From contig CAZSRS010000001.1 in NCBI GenBank assembly GCA_964609625.1, positions 62,001-126,000 of the forward strand: a DNA stretch of 64,000 nucleotides. Direction: 5' to 3'. Below, one piece after another: positions 38,041 through 46,839 of this stretch. Within the stretch, counting starts at the first letter, position 1. Each line of letters starts with the position of its first letter. Both the position numbers and the translations under genes were made by a program. Below the pieces are notes generated by a model that did not search any database, was not told where the DNA came from, and worked only from the letters and a program-made list of their open reading frames with translations. Source of the stretch: G963674665 sp964609625. GTDB lineage: Bacteria > Desulfobacterota > Desulfovibrionia > Desulfovibrionales > Desulfovibrionaceae.

Positions 38041-38280
38041 TCAGATTTTTTCGATTGTTAAACCATCCTCGAACAATGCCGTGAGCTTGTAGGTGTTGCC
38101 TCCTGTCTGGTGCGTGTATTCAAGCCCAGGAAAGAGTTCAACGTCCGGTTCGAAGCTGCCGCCGAAAAAGATGCATTTTGCCTCGGCGTTGGATTCCCAA
38201 CGGATGCTGGTGCCGTCTGCAAGCGTCAAATACTCCCCGTCCTTGAGGGTGAGGGGCAGATCGGACTCTGTGTACTCCAT
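38041..38280 (-). CDS. Small hypothetical protein
   Basis: A 79-residue soluble acidic protein, beta-strand rich (LTLKDGEYLTLADGTSIRWES ... GGNTYKLTALFEDGLTIEKI), without recognisable motif. GGAGG lies 6 bases before the ATG at 38280, so translation is likely; the frame continues upstream to 38340 without support. It stands alone on the minus strand, divergent from the SUMF1-type gene. Family not recognised. Confidence 0.65.
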   Translation of the reverse strand: MEYTESDLPLTLKDGEYLTLADGTSIRWESNAEAKCIFFGGSFEPDVELFPGLEYTHQTGGNTYKLTALFEDGLTIEKI

Positions 38281-38561
38281 GGCGCGCCTCCTTTTGTTGT
38301 GCGTGGCAGACAAGGCAGCAGAAAACGCTTTTCTACTCAATAGAACTTTTATTCACAAAGTAAAGCTTTGGCAAGTGATCACCTGCAATTTCAAAATCCT
38401 GGCAAAGAAGTCGGATTTCCAACAGACATTCTCCGCTTCGGGCAGCACGTGGTATTCCAGGCCTCGGATTACACCAACCTGCTCCACTCCCTCCCTTGCC
38501 GTATGCCACAATGCGGTATCCGCTCTGGACCCGGGAGCCATGCCCCTGATATACGGGAGAC

Positions 38562-40034
38562 ATGCCCGCGCACCGCGTCTTCCACAGTATTCTGCTCGTT
38601 GTTCTTGTCCTTGGAGTGGCCGGCCAGGGGATCGCAACCCCTCCCAGCCGCGACGCAGTGCCGGACATCAACGAACTGGGCTGGAAATTTCTATATTGGG
38701 GCATGACGCAGCAGGAGGTACGCGAGGCGATACAGGCCCACGGAGGGACAGTGGGCACACCCTCCCGTCCAGTGAGTTTGCTCCTGGGCTTTGATCCCGG
38801 CTGGAACCCGCTGGAGTTCACGCTCGATCAGCAGGGTGTCGCCGCCCTGGACCTTTTGGCCCTGCCCTCCGACGTCCAGGATGCCGAGCTGCTGTTCGCG
38901 GATGACCGCCTCTTCGGCATACGCATTGCCAAACACACGCCACAGCACGTCCAGGACAAGCTCTTCAACGCCATGCGCCGCCGTTACCCGCAAGCGGTAA
39001 GCAGCATGGCCGGCCCCGGACGCTACCGTTTCCTGCACCAATCACCACAACGCGTCATTGTCTGGGATGCCAGACCCACTGGTTTCAACCTCGGCTTCTA
39101 CGATCCCAGAGTGCTGGGGATCCTGCGCGATACCGCCCTGCTCGGCGATCTCCAGCGGGAGGTCACGCCGACCCAAGAGAGGGCCGCGCCCGCACCCTTG
39201 GGCCAAGAGACGCCGCGACAGCCCCTTGCCGGAGACCTGTGGACCGAGCCTCATACCGGCATGCAGTTCACCTTTCTCCCAGGCGGCTGCTTCACCACCA
39301 CCAAAAGGGAGCGCCGCTGCGTGGAACCTTTCTGGATGGCTGTCTTTGAAACCACCAACGCCCAGATGCGTATCTTCGACCCCAATCACTACTCCGGAGA
39401 GGCCCCAGGCAGTACCCTGGACAGCGACACCATGCCCGCCGTGGGCCTGAAGCCCTCGCGGGCCAGGGCCTTCGCCGCCTGGCTGAGCCGCCGCACCCAG
39501 GGGCGCGTCTTCAATCTGCCCGACGAACTGCAGTGGGAGTTCGCGGCCAGACCACCGGAAGATGGGGAGCTTCCCACCTTCCAGGCAGGGTGGACTCCCT
39601 GGACCACCCCAGATGCAGCCTGCGACCATGCCAACGTGGGCAACCAGGACCCCGGAAGGGAAGACAACGCCTTCTCTTGTTTGGACGGCTTTGCCACGGC
39701 CGCGCCCGTGGGCATGTTTCAGCCAAATGCCTGGGGGCTCCACGACATGCTGGGCAATGCATGGGAGTGGTGCGAGACCGGCGCGGATACGGCGGTCGAT
39801 GATCGGAATACTGCTGCCTGCGGCGGGGGGTGGGATAGCGGTCCAGGTCAGGTCCACGCCGGGGCGCGGCTCTGGCTCGAAAACATGGGCGCGAATACGC
39901 CCGTGGGTTTCCGGCTGGTCATGCGCAGGGTCCTGACGGCAGGTCCCACGGAACCCCAAACAGGAGGACGGCCGCGGACGCCTGACTCGCGGCAGGCGAA
40001 GCCACCGCGTTTCGCTCTGGAGGAGGGATGGTGA
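38562..40034 (+). CDS. Exported SUMF1/formylglycine-generating-enzyme-like domain protein
   Basis: A 490-residue protein with a signal peptide (residues 1-25, HSILLVVLVLGVAGQGIA). An N-terminal region of about 190 residues is of unknown type. A SUMF1-like C-lectin-fold domain runs from about 225: FTFLPGGCF, VEPFWMAVFETTNAQMRIFDP, LPDELQWEFAAR, GLHDMLGNAWEWCETG, GGGWDSG, and a terminal NTPVGFRLVMRR. The active-site cysteine pair of true formylglycine enzymes is not evident, so it is more likely a binding or structural member of the family. The C-terminal 45 residues are Pro/Arg-rich. No sulfatase gene is near. Confidence 0.8.
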   Translation: MPAHRVFHSILLVVLVLGVAGQGIATPPSRDAVPDINELGWKFLYWGMTQQEVREAIQAHGGTVGTPSRPVSLLLGFDPGWNPLEFTLDQQGVAALDLLALPSDVQDAELLFADDRLFGIRIAKHTPQHVQDKLFNAMRRRYPQAVSSMAGPGRYRFLHQSPQRVIVWDARPTGFNLGFYDPRVLGILRDTALLGDLQREVTPTQERAAPAPLGQETPRQPLAGDLWTEPHTGMQFTFLPGGCFTTTKRERRCVEPFWMAVFETTNAQMRIFDPNHYSGEAPGSTLDSDTMPAVGLKPSRARAFAAWLSRRTQGRVFNLPDELQWEFAARPPEDGELPTFQAGWTPWTTPDAACDHANVGNQDPGREDNAFSCLDGFATAAPVGMFQPNAWGLHDMLGNAWEWCETGADTAVDDRNTAACGGGWDSGPGQVHAGARLWLENMGANTPVGFRLVMRRVLTAGPTEPQTGGRPRTPDSRQAKPPRFALEEGW

Positions 40035-40065
40035 GCCCGAGCGTGGACGTCCACCCCAGTGTATC

Positions 40066-40389
40066 TCAGAGGGTATCGATGATCAGACCGATTTCATCCA
40101 GATACCGGACAAATTCTTCCATGGCCTGATCGTCTGGAGGAGCCGGATTCCGGCGCAGGTCCTGCAGTCGATCTTCGAGCCGCTTGGCCAGGCGTTCCAG
40201 CTCGGCGAAACCGAGAAGGTTGGACGTGGCCTTGAGGGAGTGCGCGGCCCTGAACAGGTCATGCACCTCTGTGGACAGGTCTGCGTCGGGGGTGCGCAAC
40301 CGCGCCAAGCCGCTCTCCAGTTCCTGGAGACGGTCTTCGGCCTCGCCCCTGAAGGTGGCGAGTACTTCCGGATCGTTTTCCAGTACCAT
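40066..40389 (-). CDS. Histidine phosphotransfer (Hpt) domain protein
   Basis: A 107-residue single Hpt domain. The phosphorylatable histidine lies in LFRAAHSLKATSNLLGFAELERLAKRLED, the exact Hpt pattern (HSLK). It would relay phosphate between a hybrid kinase and a response regulator. ATG 40389 has GGAAG eight bases upstream and is preferred to GTG 40395; both overlap or touch the cheV stop, so translation is coupled to cheV. The CheV receiver domain next to it is an obvious candidate partner. Confidence 0.88.
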   Translation of the reverse strand: MVLENDPEVLATFRGEAEDRLQELESGLARLRTPDADLSTEVHDLFRAAHSLKATSNLLGFAELERLAKRLEDRLQDLRRNPAPPDDQAMEEFVRYLDEIGLIIDTL

Positions 40390-40391
40390 GA

Positions 40392-41354
40392 TCACTGCTT
40401 CCGTGAATCCCTGCCCTCGAGCAGGTTCAGGGCCATCTCGGCCATGCGGGGCATTTCCGGCTTGCTGATCTGGATGTCCGCGCGCACGGATTTCCCCTTG
40501 TGCAGGACCTCGTCGTAGATGATGGAGGAGTAGAGAATCACGGGGAGGTGTTGTAGGGTGGGGTCCTCCTTGATGGTCTTGGTGATGCTGTATCCATCGA
40601 TGCGCGGCATTTCGATGTCCACGATGACGATATCGCAGACCTCGTTGATCGGCACTCCCCGCTCTTCGGCCTGACGCTTGACCTCCTTGAGCTTCTGCAA
40701 GGCTTCCTCGCCGTTGTTGCAGATGGTCAGGGTGAAGCCCGCGGGTTCGAGCATTTTCTTGAGCATCACGCGAATGGTGGCGGAATCGTCGGCCACCAGG
40801 GCCTTGTACTGCCGGGAGCCCTTCACCGTGGGCACGTCGGAGCGGGAGATGGTCTCCGGATCAAGCTCCGCCAACAGGCTTTCCATGTCCAACAATTGGA
40901 TGAAGTGGTCACCCAGGAGCACCATGCCCACGATGACGCCCCTGGCCGCATTTTCCAGATAGCGGTCCGGCGGTTCCACCTGCTGCCAGCCCAGACGGTG
41001 GATGTCGGTGACGCCCGTGACCAGGAAGCCGGTCACGGTCTGGCTGAATTCAGTGATGATCACCACCTCGTATGTATCCTGATGGCGCTGGAATCCCAAC
41101 ATGGTGGACAGGTCGAGCACGGGCACCATCTTGTCCCGGATGGAGATCAGTCCGAGAAAGGCAGGATTGGAGGCCGACTCGGGCCGTTTCAGGCCTGGGT
41201 TCTCGATGACCTGCATGACCTTGGCCACGTTGATCCCGAAATAACGCGGCTCCAGCGGAGAGTTGGCATCCCTGTAGTTGATGAACAGCTCCAGCACCTC
41301 GAACTCGTTGGTGCCGGTTTCCAGAAGGATTTCCTGCTGGGTCTGTTTCTGCAT
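40392..41354 (-). CDS. cheV: Chemotaxis coupling protein CheV (CheW-receiver fusion)
   Basis: A 320-residue protein. Residues 15-170 form a CheW-like coupling domain (ELFINYRDANSPLEPRYFGINVAKVMQVIE ... IRDKMVPVLDLSTMLG ... VIITEFSQTVTGFLVTGV). Residues 190-310 form a receiver domain (ALVADDSATIRVMLKKML, phosphoacceptor Asp in DIVIVDIEMPRIDGYS, YSSIIYDE, conserved Lys in ISKPEMP). CheV couples receptors to CheA and helps adaptation. It is followed directly by the Hpt gene. CheA and receptors are not in the window. Confidence 0.94.
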   Translation of the reverse strand: MQKQTQQEILLETGTNEFEVLELFINYRDANSPLEPRYFGINVAKVMQVIENPGLKRPESASNPAFLGLISIRDKMVPVLDLSTMLGFQRHQDTYEVVIITEFSQTVTGFLVTGVTDIHRLGWQQVEPPDRYLENAARGVIVGMVLLGDHFIQLLDMESLLAELDPETISRSDVPTVKGSRQYKALVADDSATIRVMLKKMLEPAGFTLTICNNGEEALQKLKEVKRQAEERGVPINEVCDIVIVDIEMPRIDGYSITKTIKEDPTLQHLPVILYSSIIYDEVLHKGKSVRADIQISKPEMPRMAEMALNLLEGRDSRKQ

Positions 41355-41523
41355 GGTTTCTCCGCTCCCTTCCTGCTGTTCACCGGGCTATGCGTCTGTG
41401 ATTCCAGTATACCACCCGGGCAGGGAAAAGACCAGCCTGACGGCATAGTTCGCATTTGCTCCACGGACTGCAACCAGCAGGAACCGTGACCGATTCTCCG
41501 GCTCATGCAGAAGCAGCTTGGTG

Positions 41524-41988
41524 TCAGTCGCTCCACTGAAACAGAAAATCGCACATGTCTGCGCCTTCGCCGATGCTCTGATTCCGGGTGAACGTCAGCT
41601 TGGGGCTGTATCCTCGCACAAAGGGGGCGTCACGCAGGCAGGAGAGCACCGGCACCAGGGATGGGTGCAGGTCCAAGGACCTGTAGAGTTCAACATAGGC
41701 GCAGCGGTGGACATCGAAGGCCAGCATATGACTGGTGCGACGGACGTTCCTGATTTCCAGGGCACCGCCGCGCTGCCAGACGTCCAGCATGCCGCTGAAG
41801 TGCTCCATGCTGGGGCCCTTGGGGGCCTTGGCGGCAAAGGCCCGCCCCGCGCTGAAACCCATGGCTGAAATCGTGCGGGTGATCAGTTCCAGGGCTGCGC
41901 GCTCGCCCTGTAATCGCCGCATTTCGTTGAAAACCACCGCCAGTGTCTCGGCTTCCAGACGCCTGCGTTCGATGAGTGGAATGTCCAT
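41524..41988 (-). CDS. L-2-amino-thiazoline-4-carboxylic acid hydrolase-family protein
   Basis: A 154-residue soluble protein. The C-terminal pattern GYSPKLTFTRNQSIGEGADMCDFLFQW is the hallmark of this family (PF14196): a conserved Arg, the Gly-Ala, then CDF with the likely catalytic cysteine. Named after a Pseudomonas enzyme making L-cysteine from aminothiazoline carboxylate, most members have unknown substrates. Start ATG 41988 is the only reasonable one. It is divergent from the HDOD gene and separate from cheV. Confidence 0.75.
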   Translation of the reverse strand: MDIPLIERRRLEAETLAVVFNEMRRLQGERAALELITRTISAMGFSAGRAFAAKAPKGPSMEHFSGMLDVWQRGGALEIRNVRRTSHMLAFDVHRCAYVELYRSLDLHPSLVPVLSCLRDAPFVRGYSPKLTFTRNQSIGEGADMCDFLFQWSD

Positions 41989-42223
41989 GGCTTGTTCTCG
42001 TGGTGTTGGTCATTATGGATGGCATTTCCACGGTACATAATCCAACGTCGCCTACTCCTCAACCCGCAAACAGCGTCGACAGGCACGTCTTCGGCGACCC
42101 CAAGCCATCTCGACTCCGGACAATCGAGTACATGGTCTTGGTTCCGATTCCACTTGTCACACCAATGTCATCGTTGTATCAACTATGGGAATCTGCTTCT
42201 GAAACGCTCCAGGGGGGAGTGGG

Positions 42224-43477
42224 ATGCCTGACATCGAAAACTTGTCCCAGGACATCTTCGAGGCCGTGTTCGTGGCCAGGCAGCCCATTTTTGATCGAAA
42301 ACTGCGCATTTGGGGTTATGAACTGCTCTTCAGGCACAGTGCCGAGGCTGTCACGGCCCAGGTGCTGGACCAGGATCAGGCCACGGCCAAGGTCATCGCC
42401 GACGGCTATGTCCTTGCCGCGGCAGGCGTGGCACCGGACAAGCGCCTGCTTATCAACTTTCCGCGCAACCTGCTGCTCCAGGAAGCCGCTCTGGCCCTGC
42501 CCCACCAAGCCTGTGTGGTGGAAATCCTGGAAAACGTCGAGCCCACGCCGGAGATTCTGGAGGTTCTGCGCAAGACCAAGAGCGCCGGGTACACCCTGGC
42601 ACTGGACGATTACGTCGGCCAGGGGGGCTACGAGGACATCCTCAGGCTGGCCGATATCGTCAAGGTCGAGGTACTGAACCAGACTCCCGAGGCCCTGCGA
42701 GCCATCACCCAAGGCATGCAACGATACGGCTGCAAGCTCCTGGCGGAAAAAGTCGAGGACAAGCAGACCCTCGACCTGCTCATGGGGCTCGGATACCACT
42801 ACTTCCAGGGCTTCTATTTCTCCAGGCCGGAAATCGTGCCAGGCCGCAAGATTTCCGCCTCAAACCTGGCCAAGATCCAACTGATACGAGAACTGGCCAA
42901 GGAGGACTACGAAGTCAAGGATCTGGCGCAAATCATCTCAACCGACGTCTCCCTCGGCTACAGACTGCTCAACTATCTCAACTCCCCGGCATTCGGACTG
43001 CGACGCACCATCGACTCCATCCAGCAGGCCATCACCATTCTTGGTTCGCGCAACATCCGGCAATGGCTCATGATTGTCACCCTCTCGGACCTCAACCCCT
43101 TGCCCAGGGTCGCGGAAATCGGTTTCCAATGCGTGCAGCGGGGACGTTTCTTCGAGCAGGCTGCCATGGCGGGTATTGTACGGTACGCTCCAGAGGGTAT
43201 GTTCCTGCTGGGGCTGCTCTCGCGGCTGGACGCCCTCCTCGGCCAAAAAATGAGTGACCTCCTGGAACATCTGCCCCTGGAGCACGAAATCAAGAGCGCA
43301 CTGGAGGAGAAACCCTCCCCTCTCGGCACGTTGCTGGATCTTGCCCTTGCAGTGGAGCACGCCGACTGGGAAACCGCCAAGGAACTGTTGGACAGTCTGA
43401 GTTTTGAACTCAAGACGGCGGCCTTGCTTTACAACCTGGCCACCCGATGGACCAGGGAGATACTCACGCAGTTCTGA
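42224..43477 (+). CDS. EAL-like/HDOD domain signalling protein (YuxH type)
   Basis: A 417-residue protein. The N-terminal EAL-like domain begins with FVARQPIFDRKLRIWGYELLFRHSA, where the EAL triplet reads ELL and other catalytic acids are missing, so phosphodiesterase activity is not expected. From about residue 210 the HDOD domain follows (IQLIRELAKEDYEVKDLAQIISTDVSLGYRLLNYLNSPAFG ... SIQQAITILGSRNIRQWLMI). Such proteins link c-di-GMP or stress signals to motility. It lies between chemotaxis genes; GGGGGGAG precedes the ATG. Confidence 0.9.
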   Translation: MPDIENLSQDIFEAVFVARQPIFDRKLRIWGYELLFRHSAEAVTAQVLDQDQATAKVIADGYVLAAAGVAPDKRLLINFPRNLLLQEAALALPHQACVVEILENVEPTPEILEVLRKTKSAGYTLALDDYVGQGGYEDILRLADIVKVEVLNQTPEALRAITQGMQRYGCKLLAEKVEDKQTLDLLMGLGYHYFQGFYFSRPEIVPGRKISASNLAKIQLIRELAKEDYEVKDLAQIISTDVSLGYRLLNYLNSPAFGLRRTIDSIQQAITILGSRNIRQWLMIVTLSDLNPLPRVAEIGFQCVQRGRFFEQAAMAGIVRYAPEGMFLLGLLSRLDALLGQKMSDLLEHLPLEHEIKSALEEKPSPLGTLLDLALAVEHADWETAKELLDSLSFELKTAALLYNLATRWTREILTQF

Positions 43478-43588
43478 CGGCCGCTCGGCATCGCTGACGT
43501 CCTTCAAAGCCGCGGGGAACCCTGGGCCGGAATGGATGTGGAGTGCGGTACACGAACCGTTCCCACTGCATTTCAACGACACAGGTGG

Positions 43589-44065
43589 TTATAACGCCTG
43601 GAGAAGCTGTTCTTCAGAGGAACTCAACAACTTGTTCAGATCGAGAAGAATGAGCAGCCGATTGTCCAGCTTGCCGATGCCCTTGATATATTCGGATTCC
43701 ACGCCCGCCACCACGGGTGGAGCCTGCTCCACGGTGTCGGTCTTGATACGCAGGACCTCGGACACCGAGTCCACCACAAAGCCCACGATCATGTTCCGTA
43801 TCTCGAAGACGATGATCCTCGTGTTGTGGTCACGTGGCTTGCTCTGCTTGCCGAAGCGCTGGCGAAGATCGATGATGGGAATTACCTTGCCACGTAAATT
43901 TATAACGCCCTCCACAAAGTGCGGTGCCTTGGGCACCTTGGTGATCTCCAACATGCGGATGATCTCCTGCACCTTGAGGATGTCCACGCCGAATTCCTCA
44001 CCCGCCACCTTGAAGGTGACCAGTTGCAGTAATACGTCGCCGTGGTGATTTTCGCTGCTGCCCAT
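43589..44065 (-). CDS. cheW: Chemotaxis coupling protein CheW
   Basis: A 158-residue protein made only of a CheW domain: VTFKVAGEEFGVDILKVQEIIRMLEITKVPKAPHFVEGVINLRGKVIPIIDLRQRFG, then IIVFEIRNMIVGFVVDSVSEVLRI and KLDNRLLILLDLNKLLS. It bridges receptors and CheA. It is convergent with the HDOD gene. The start at 44065 follows a purine-rich AGGGGGTAGC. Confidence 0.95.
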   Translation of the reverse strand: MGSSENHHGDVLLQLVTFKVAGEEFGVDILKVQEIIRMLEITKVPKAPHFVEGVINLRGKVIPIIDLRQRFGKQSKPRDHNTRIIVFEIRNMIVGFVVDSVSEVLRIKTDTVEQAPPVVAGVESEYIKGIGKLDNRLLILLDLNKLLSSSEEQLLQAL

Positions 44066-44121
44066 GCTACCCCCTTGCGTTCAAATCCGGTCTGTTCGTG
44101 ACTCCCGGCACCCGATCCCGT

Positions 44122-44151
44122 TTGTCAATCACATGTCGAGCATGGTACAAT
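44122..44151 (+). promoter_or_regulatory. Candidate sigma-70 promoter upstream of the GAK genes
   Basis: TTGTCA (44122-44127), 18-base spacer, TACAAT (44146-44151), each five of six matches to consensus. It would give a leader of about 335 bases before the ATP-grasp gene at 44495; the leader itself shows no obvious gene with a ribosome site. Confidence 0.45.
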
Positions 44152-44494
44152 ATGTTTGAAAAAAAAGAAACGTGGCTCATCCTTGGACTCCGCCAAGCGA
44201 GAGATATTGCGTTCCAAGGAAGGAATCCCTTTGTCGGAGCGACAGACGGCGGAGCAAGGGGTATGGCCATAATGAAAATGCACCATACGGATACCATGCG
44301 GATGCGTGAGCGGAGCATGTGGCGGCAAATCGCTCCCGCTAACACCGATTTTCACATGTCCGTCACCTTGACCTGCTATTCCCTCTGTGCACCACGGCTC
44401 GCGCGCTGGGCCCCCTGAGGTCCTCCGGCGATGCCCCCGAAGGCACCCGGGGGCGACAAGGACTCCGAAGCGACACACTAAAGGAGAACATTGC

Positions 44495-45379
44495 ATGAAA
44501 CGTATCGGCGTTGTCGGCATTCCCCTGGGTTGGTCCACGGAGAGACTCCTGGACGCCCTGGAACGCAGGACCGGATACCGGCTGCTCATCGACATGTCCC
44601 GGATCACGCTGGACCTGGAAACACGCAAGGCCCGTTACCAGGACCAGGATATCACCTCGCTGGATGCACTCATCGTGAAAAAGATCGCCCCTGCATATTC
44701 CCCGGACGCCCTGGACCGCATGGAAATGGTGCGTTTTCTCCACGCCCTGGGCCTGCCCGTGTTCTCCAGCCCGGACAGCATGTTCCGCCTGATCGACCGT
44801 CTGACCTGCACCACTGCCCTGCGTCTCGGCAATATCCCCATGCCCCCCACGGTGATCACCGAATGCGTGATCGAGGCCATGGACGCCGTGCAACGTTTCC
44901 ACAAGGCCGTGTTCAAGCCCCTTTACAGCTCCAAGGCCAAGGGCATGACCGTCATCGAGGACGGCCCCGATACCGTGGACGAGATCCACGATTACAAGAG
45001 CGCGGGCAACAAGGTCATGTACATCCAGAAAATGGTCAACCACTCGGGTAAACGTCTGGACCTCGGGGTCTCCTTTCTCGGCGGCACGTACCTGGCTACC
45101 TACGCCAGGCAGGGCAGCGGCGTGTCCTGGGACACAACCACCCGCAGCGGTGGAAGGTACGTACCCTACGAACCCTCCAAGGAGATCATCGACCTGGCCC
45201 ACAGGGCCCAGGCCCTATTCCCGGAAATGGCCTTCACCTGCGTGGACGTGGTGGAGACCGAGGACGGCGCGGCCGTCTACGAGGTCTCCGCCTTCGGCGG
45301 ATTCCGCGGCCTGCTGGAGTCCTGCGGCATCGACGCGGCCGAACTCTACGCCGAATACGTCCTGGAGAAGCTGCGATGA
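44495..45379 (+). CDS. GAK-system ATP-grasp enzyme
   Basis: A 294-residue ATP-grasp protein (RimK-like fold): FSSPDSMFRLIDRLTCTTALRLGNIPMPPTVIT forms the start of the domain, HKAVFKPLYSSKAKGMTVIEDG the lysine-bearing ATP-binding loop, IQKMVNHSGKRLDLGVSFLGG the next strand, and CVDVVETEDGAAVYEVSAFGGF the metal-binding end with E and the N-equivalent residue. It is recognised as the ATP-grasp partner of the GAK system, conserved in Desulfovibrio-type bacteria together with an HprK-related kinase. The substrate is unknown. AAGGAGAAC precedes the ATG; the stop overlaps the kinase start (ATGA). Confidence 0.85.
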   Translation: MKRIGVVGIPLGWSTERLLDALERRTGYRLLIDMSRITLDLETRKARYQDQDITSLDALIVKKIAPAYSPDALDRMEMVRFLHALGLPVFSSPDSMFRLIDRLTCTTALRLGNIPMPPTVITECVIEAMDAVQRFHKAVFKPLYSSKAKGMTVIEDGPDTVDEIHDYKSAGNKVMYIQKMVNHSGKRLDLGVSFLGGTYLATYARQGSGVSWDTTTRSGGRYVPYEPSKEIIDLAHRAQALFPEMAFTCVDVVETEDGAAVYEVSAFGGFRGLLESCGIDAAELYAEYVLEKLR

Positions 45380-46458
45380 ACGCCTCCTCCTTTCCCCACA
45401 TCGCGGCCTCGCTCCTGGCCGCTGCTCCCCTGCGGGCCAAACTCGGCCTTAGATTCGTGGACCTGCGCATCGACGTGAGGTCCAACGCCGCGGAGCTGAT
45501 CCAGGCTCTCGCCGACTACTATCGCGAATTCCGCCATGACCATGGCCCGGCCGCTGCCACCGTCACCGCGCTGCAAACCGCGGAGCCGCGCCTGGACCTG
45601 GATTACGTCCTCAAAGAGCCCGAACCAGGCAAAACGAGCCCAAAGGAACAATTCCTCGACTTCCCAGAGGGGCGGGTGGTGCGCAAGATCAAGACCGGCA
45701 TGGTCTTTCTCTTCGGCGGCGCGGTGCGGCTTGCTGCAGGCCCCTGCTTGGACAATACGCCGCAAATCGTGAATTTCATCAACAATACGTTCATCGAGAC
45801 CGTGATCAAGCAGGGCGCCCTGCTCTTCCACGCCGCGGGAGTGGCGAAAAACGGCAAGGGTCTGTGCCTCGCTGGCTTCTCGGGCGCGGGCAAGTCCACC
45901 CTGGCCCTGGAGATCATGCGCCACGGCACCGACTTCGTGAGCAACGACCGCATCATGGCCCGCCGCGACAACGGGCGCCTGTTGATGATCGGCGTGCCCA
46001 AGATGCCCCGCGTGAATCCCGGCACCGTGCTGCACAATCCCAGCCTCTGGCCCGTGATGACAAAAGACGAACGCCGCGGTTTCCATGCCCTTCCCCCGGA
46101 ACGACTCTGGGATCTGGAGCACAAATACGACGCGGACATCGAAACCTGCTTCGGTCCGGGCAAATTCACCCTGCGCAGCGAAATGAACGGCTTGGTGCTG
46201 CTGCACTGGCGCCGCGACAGCTCCCCCTTGTCCTGGGGAGAGGTCTCCCTGCGCCGGCGTCGCGACCTGCTACCCGCGTTCATGAAGTCCGTGGGACTGT
46301 TCTTCGAGGCCGACGACCCGGCCCAAAGCGCCGACGCCACGGAAGATGACTACCTGGCCCTGCTGGACGACTGCCCCGTGCTGGAGTTCACGGGCGGTAT
46401 CGACTTCCCCCGCGCCTCGGACCTTTGCCTGGAGTTCCTGCACCGGCATGCCGGATAA
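45376..46458 (+). CDS. HprK-related kinase B (GAK system)
   Basis: A 360-residue protein with an HprK-like kinase fold. The P-loop is LAGFSGAGKSTLALEIMRHG (residues about 173-192), followed by the capping region FVSNDRIMARRDNGRLLMIGVPKMPRVNPG, where HprK has its metal-binding Asp. N-terminal 130 residues are specific to the subfamily. HprK phosphorylates a serine in HPr; this relative likely phosphorylates another partner, perhaps the small XXXCH-type protein that usually accompanies the system but is not in this window. Start codon overlaps the ATP-grasp stop, so the pair is translationally coupled. Confidence 0.85.
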   Translation: MNASSFPHIAASLLAAAPLRAKLGLRFVDLRIDVRSNAAELIQALADYYREFRHDHGPAAATVTALQTAEPRLDLDYVLKEPEPGKTSPKEQFLDFPEGRVVRKIKTGMVFLFGGAVRLAAGPCLDNTPQIVNFINNTFIETVIKQGALLFHAAGVAKNGKGLCLAGFSGAGKSTLALEIMRHGTDFVSNDRIMARRDNGRLLMIGVPKMPRVNPGTVLHNPSLWPVMTKDERRGFHALPPERLWDLEHKYDADIETCFGPGKFTLRSEMNGLVLLHWRRDSSPLSWGEVSLRRRRDLLPAFMKSVGLFFEADDPAQSADATEDDYLALLDDCPVLEFTGGIDFPRASDLCLEFLHRHAG

Positions 46459-46595
46459 TCCCTGAGATATGCCCGGTGGCATACGCGGAGCACTGTGCTC
46501 ATAGCCACCTCGAGGCTCATGCGGTACCCCGTCCATTATTTCCCGACAGTTCACTGAATAGGGAAGAGCGATGGGGATAGACAACGAAGCCAAAG

Positions 46596-46627
46596 AAAAA
46601 AGGCCTACGGTGTTTTTACCGTAAGCC
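46596..46627 (-). terminator. Duplicated tRNA-Lys terminator at attL
   Basis: On the minus strand GGCTTACGGT, loop AAAAAC, ACCGTAGGCC, then TTTTTT. It ends transcripts leaving the element toward the GAK genes. Confidence 0.8.
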
Positions 46628-46638
46628 TTTGATTTTCC

Positions 46639-46686
46639 TGGTGGGCCATTGAAGACTCGAACTTCAAACCAACGGATTAAGAGTCC
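46639..46686 (-). pseudogene. 3' fragment of tRNA-Lys
   Basis: 48 bases of tRNA-Lys from the anticodon stem to CCA, identical to the intact gene at 58533-58608 over the retained part. The 5' half is absent; it marks the left attachment site. Confidence 0.9.
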
Positions 46687-46805
46687 CTTAAGGTGGCCTT
46701 CACTTTCCTTCACTTTTTCGCATAAAATCCTTGACAAGAGCCAATCTGAGGGCTATACCAGTTTCACCGTACTTCACTGAAAAACACCCTGTTTCATCTA
46801 ATTTC

Positions 46806-46823
46806 TGGGTACTGGCTGGGTAC
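46806..46823 (+). repeat. Paired TGGGTAC motifs before the integrase
   Basis: TGGGTAC at 46806-46812 and 46817-46823, 11 bases apart, just before the integrase ATG at 46840. The same pair with the same spacing occurs at 53314-53331 and 58456-58473. Position near int and attR suggests integrase arm sites or an operator. Confidence 0.6.
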
Positions 46824-46839
46824 AACGGGAGCAACGGAC

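Larger units (their letters stand above)
46590..46686. repeat. Left attachment-site repeat (attL) with 3' fragment of tRNA-Lys
   Basis: 97 bases matching 58484-58580 with two differences (46606 T against C, 46637 C against A). It contains the tRNA terminator copy (46596-46627) and tRNA bases from the CCA end to the anticodon stem (46639-46686, minus strand). After 46686 the match with tRNA-Lys stops, so this copy cannot give a functional tRNA. Confidence 0.92.

Noticed and set aside
44152..44418. 88-residue frame upstream of the GAK genes
   Set aside because: No ribosome site, starts within the presumed -10 box region, no family resemblance and an unnatural second half.
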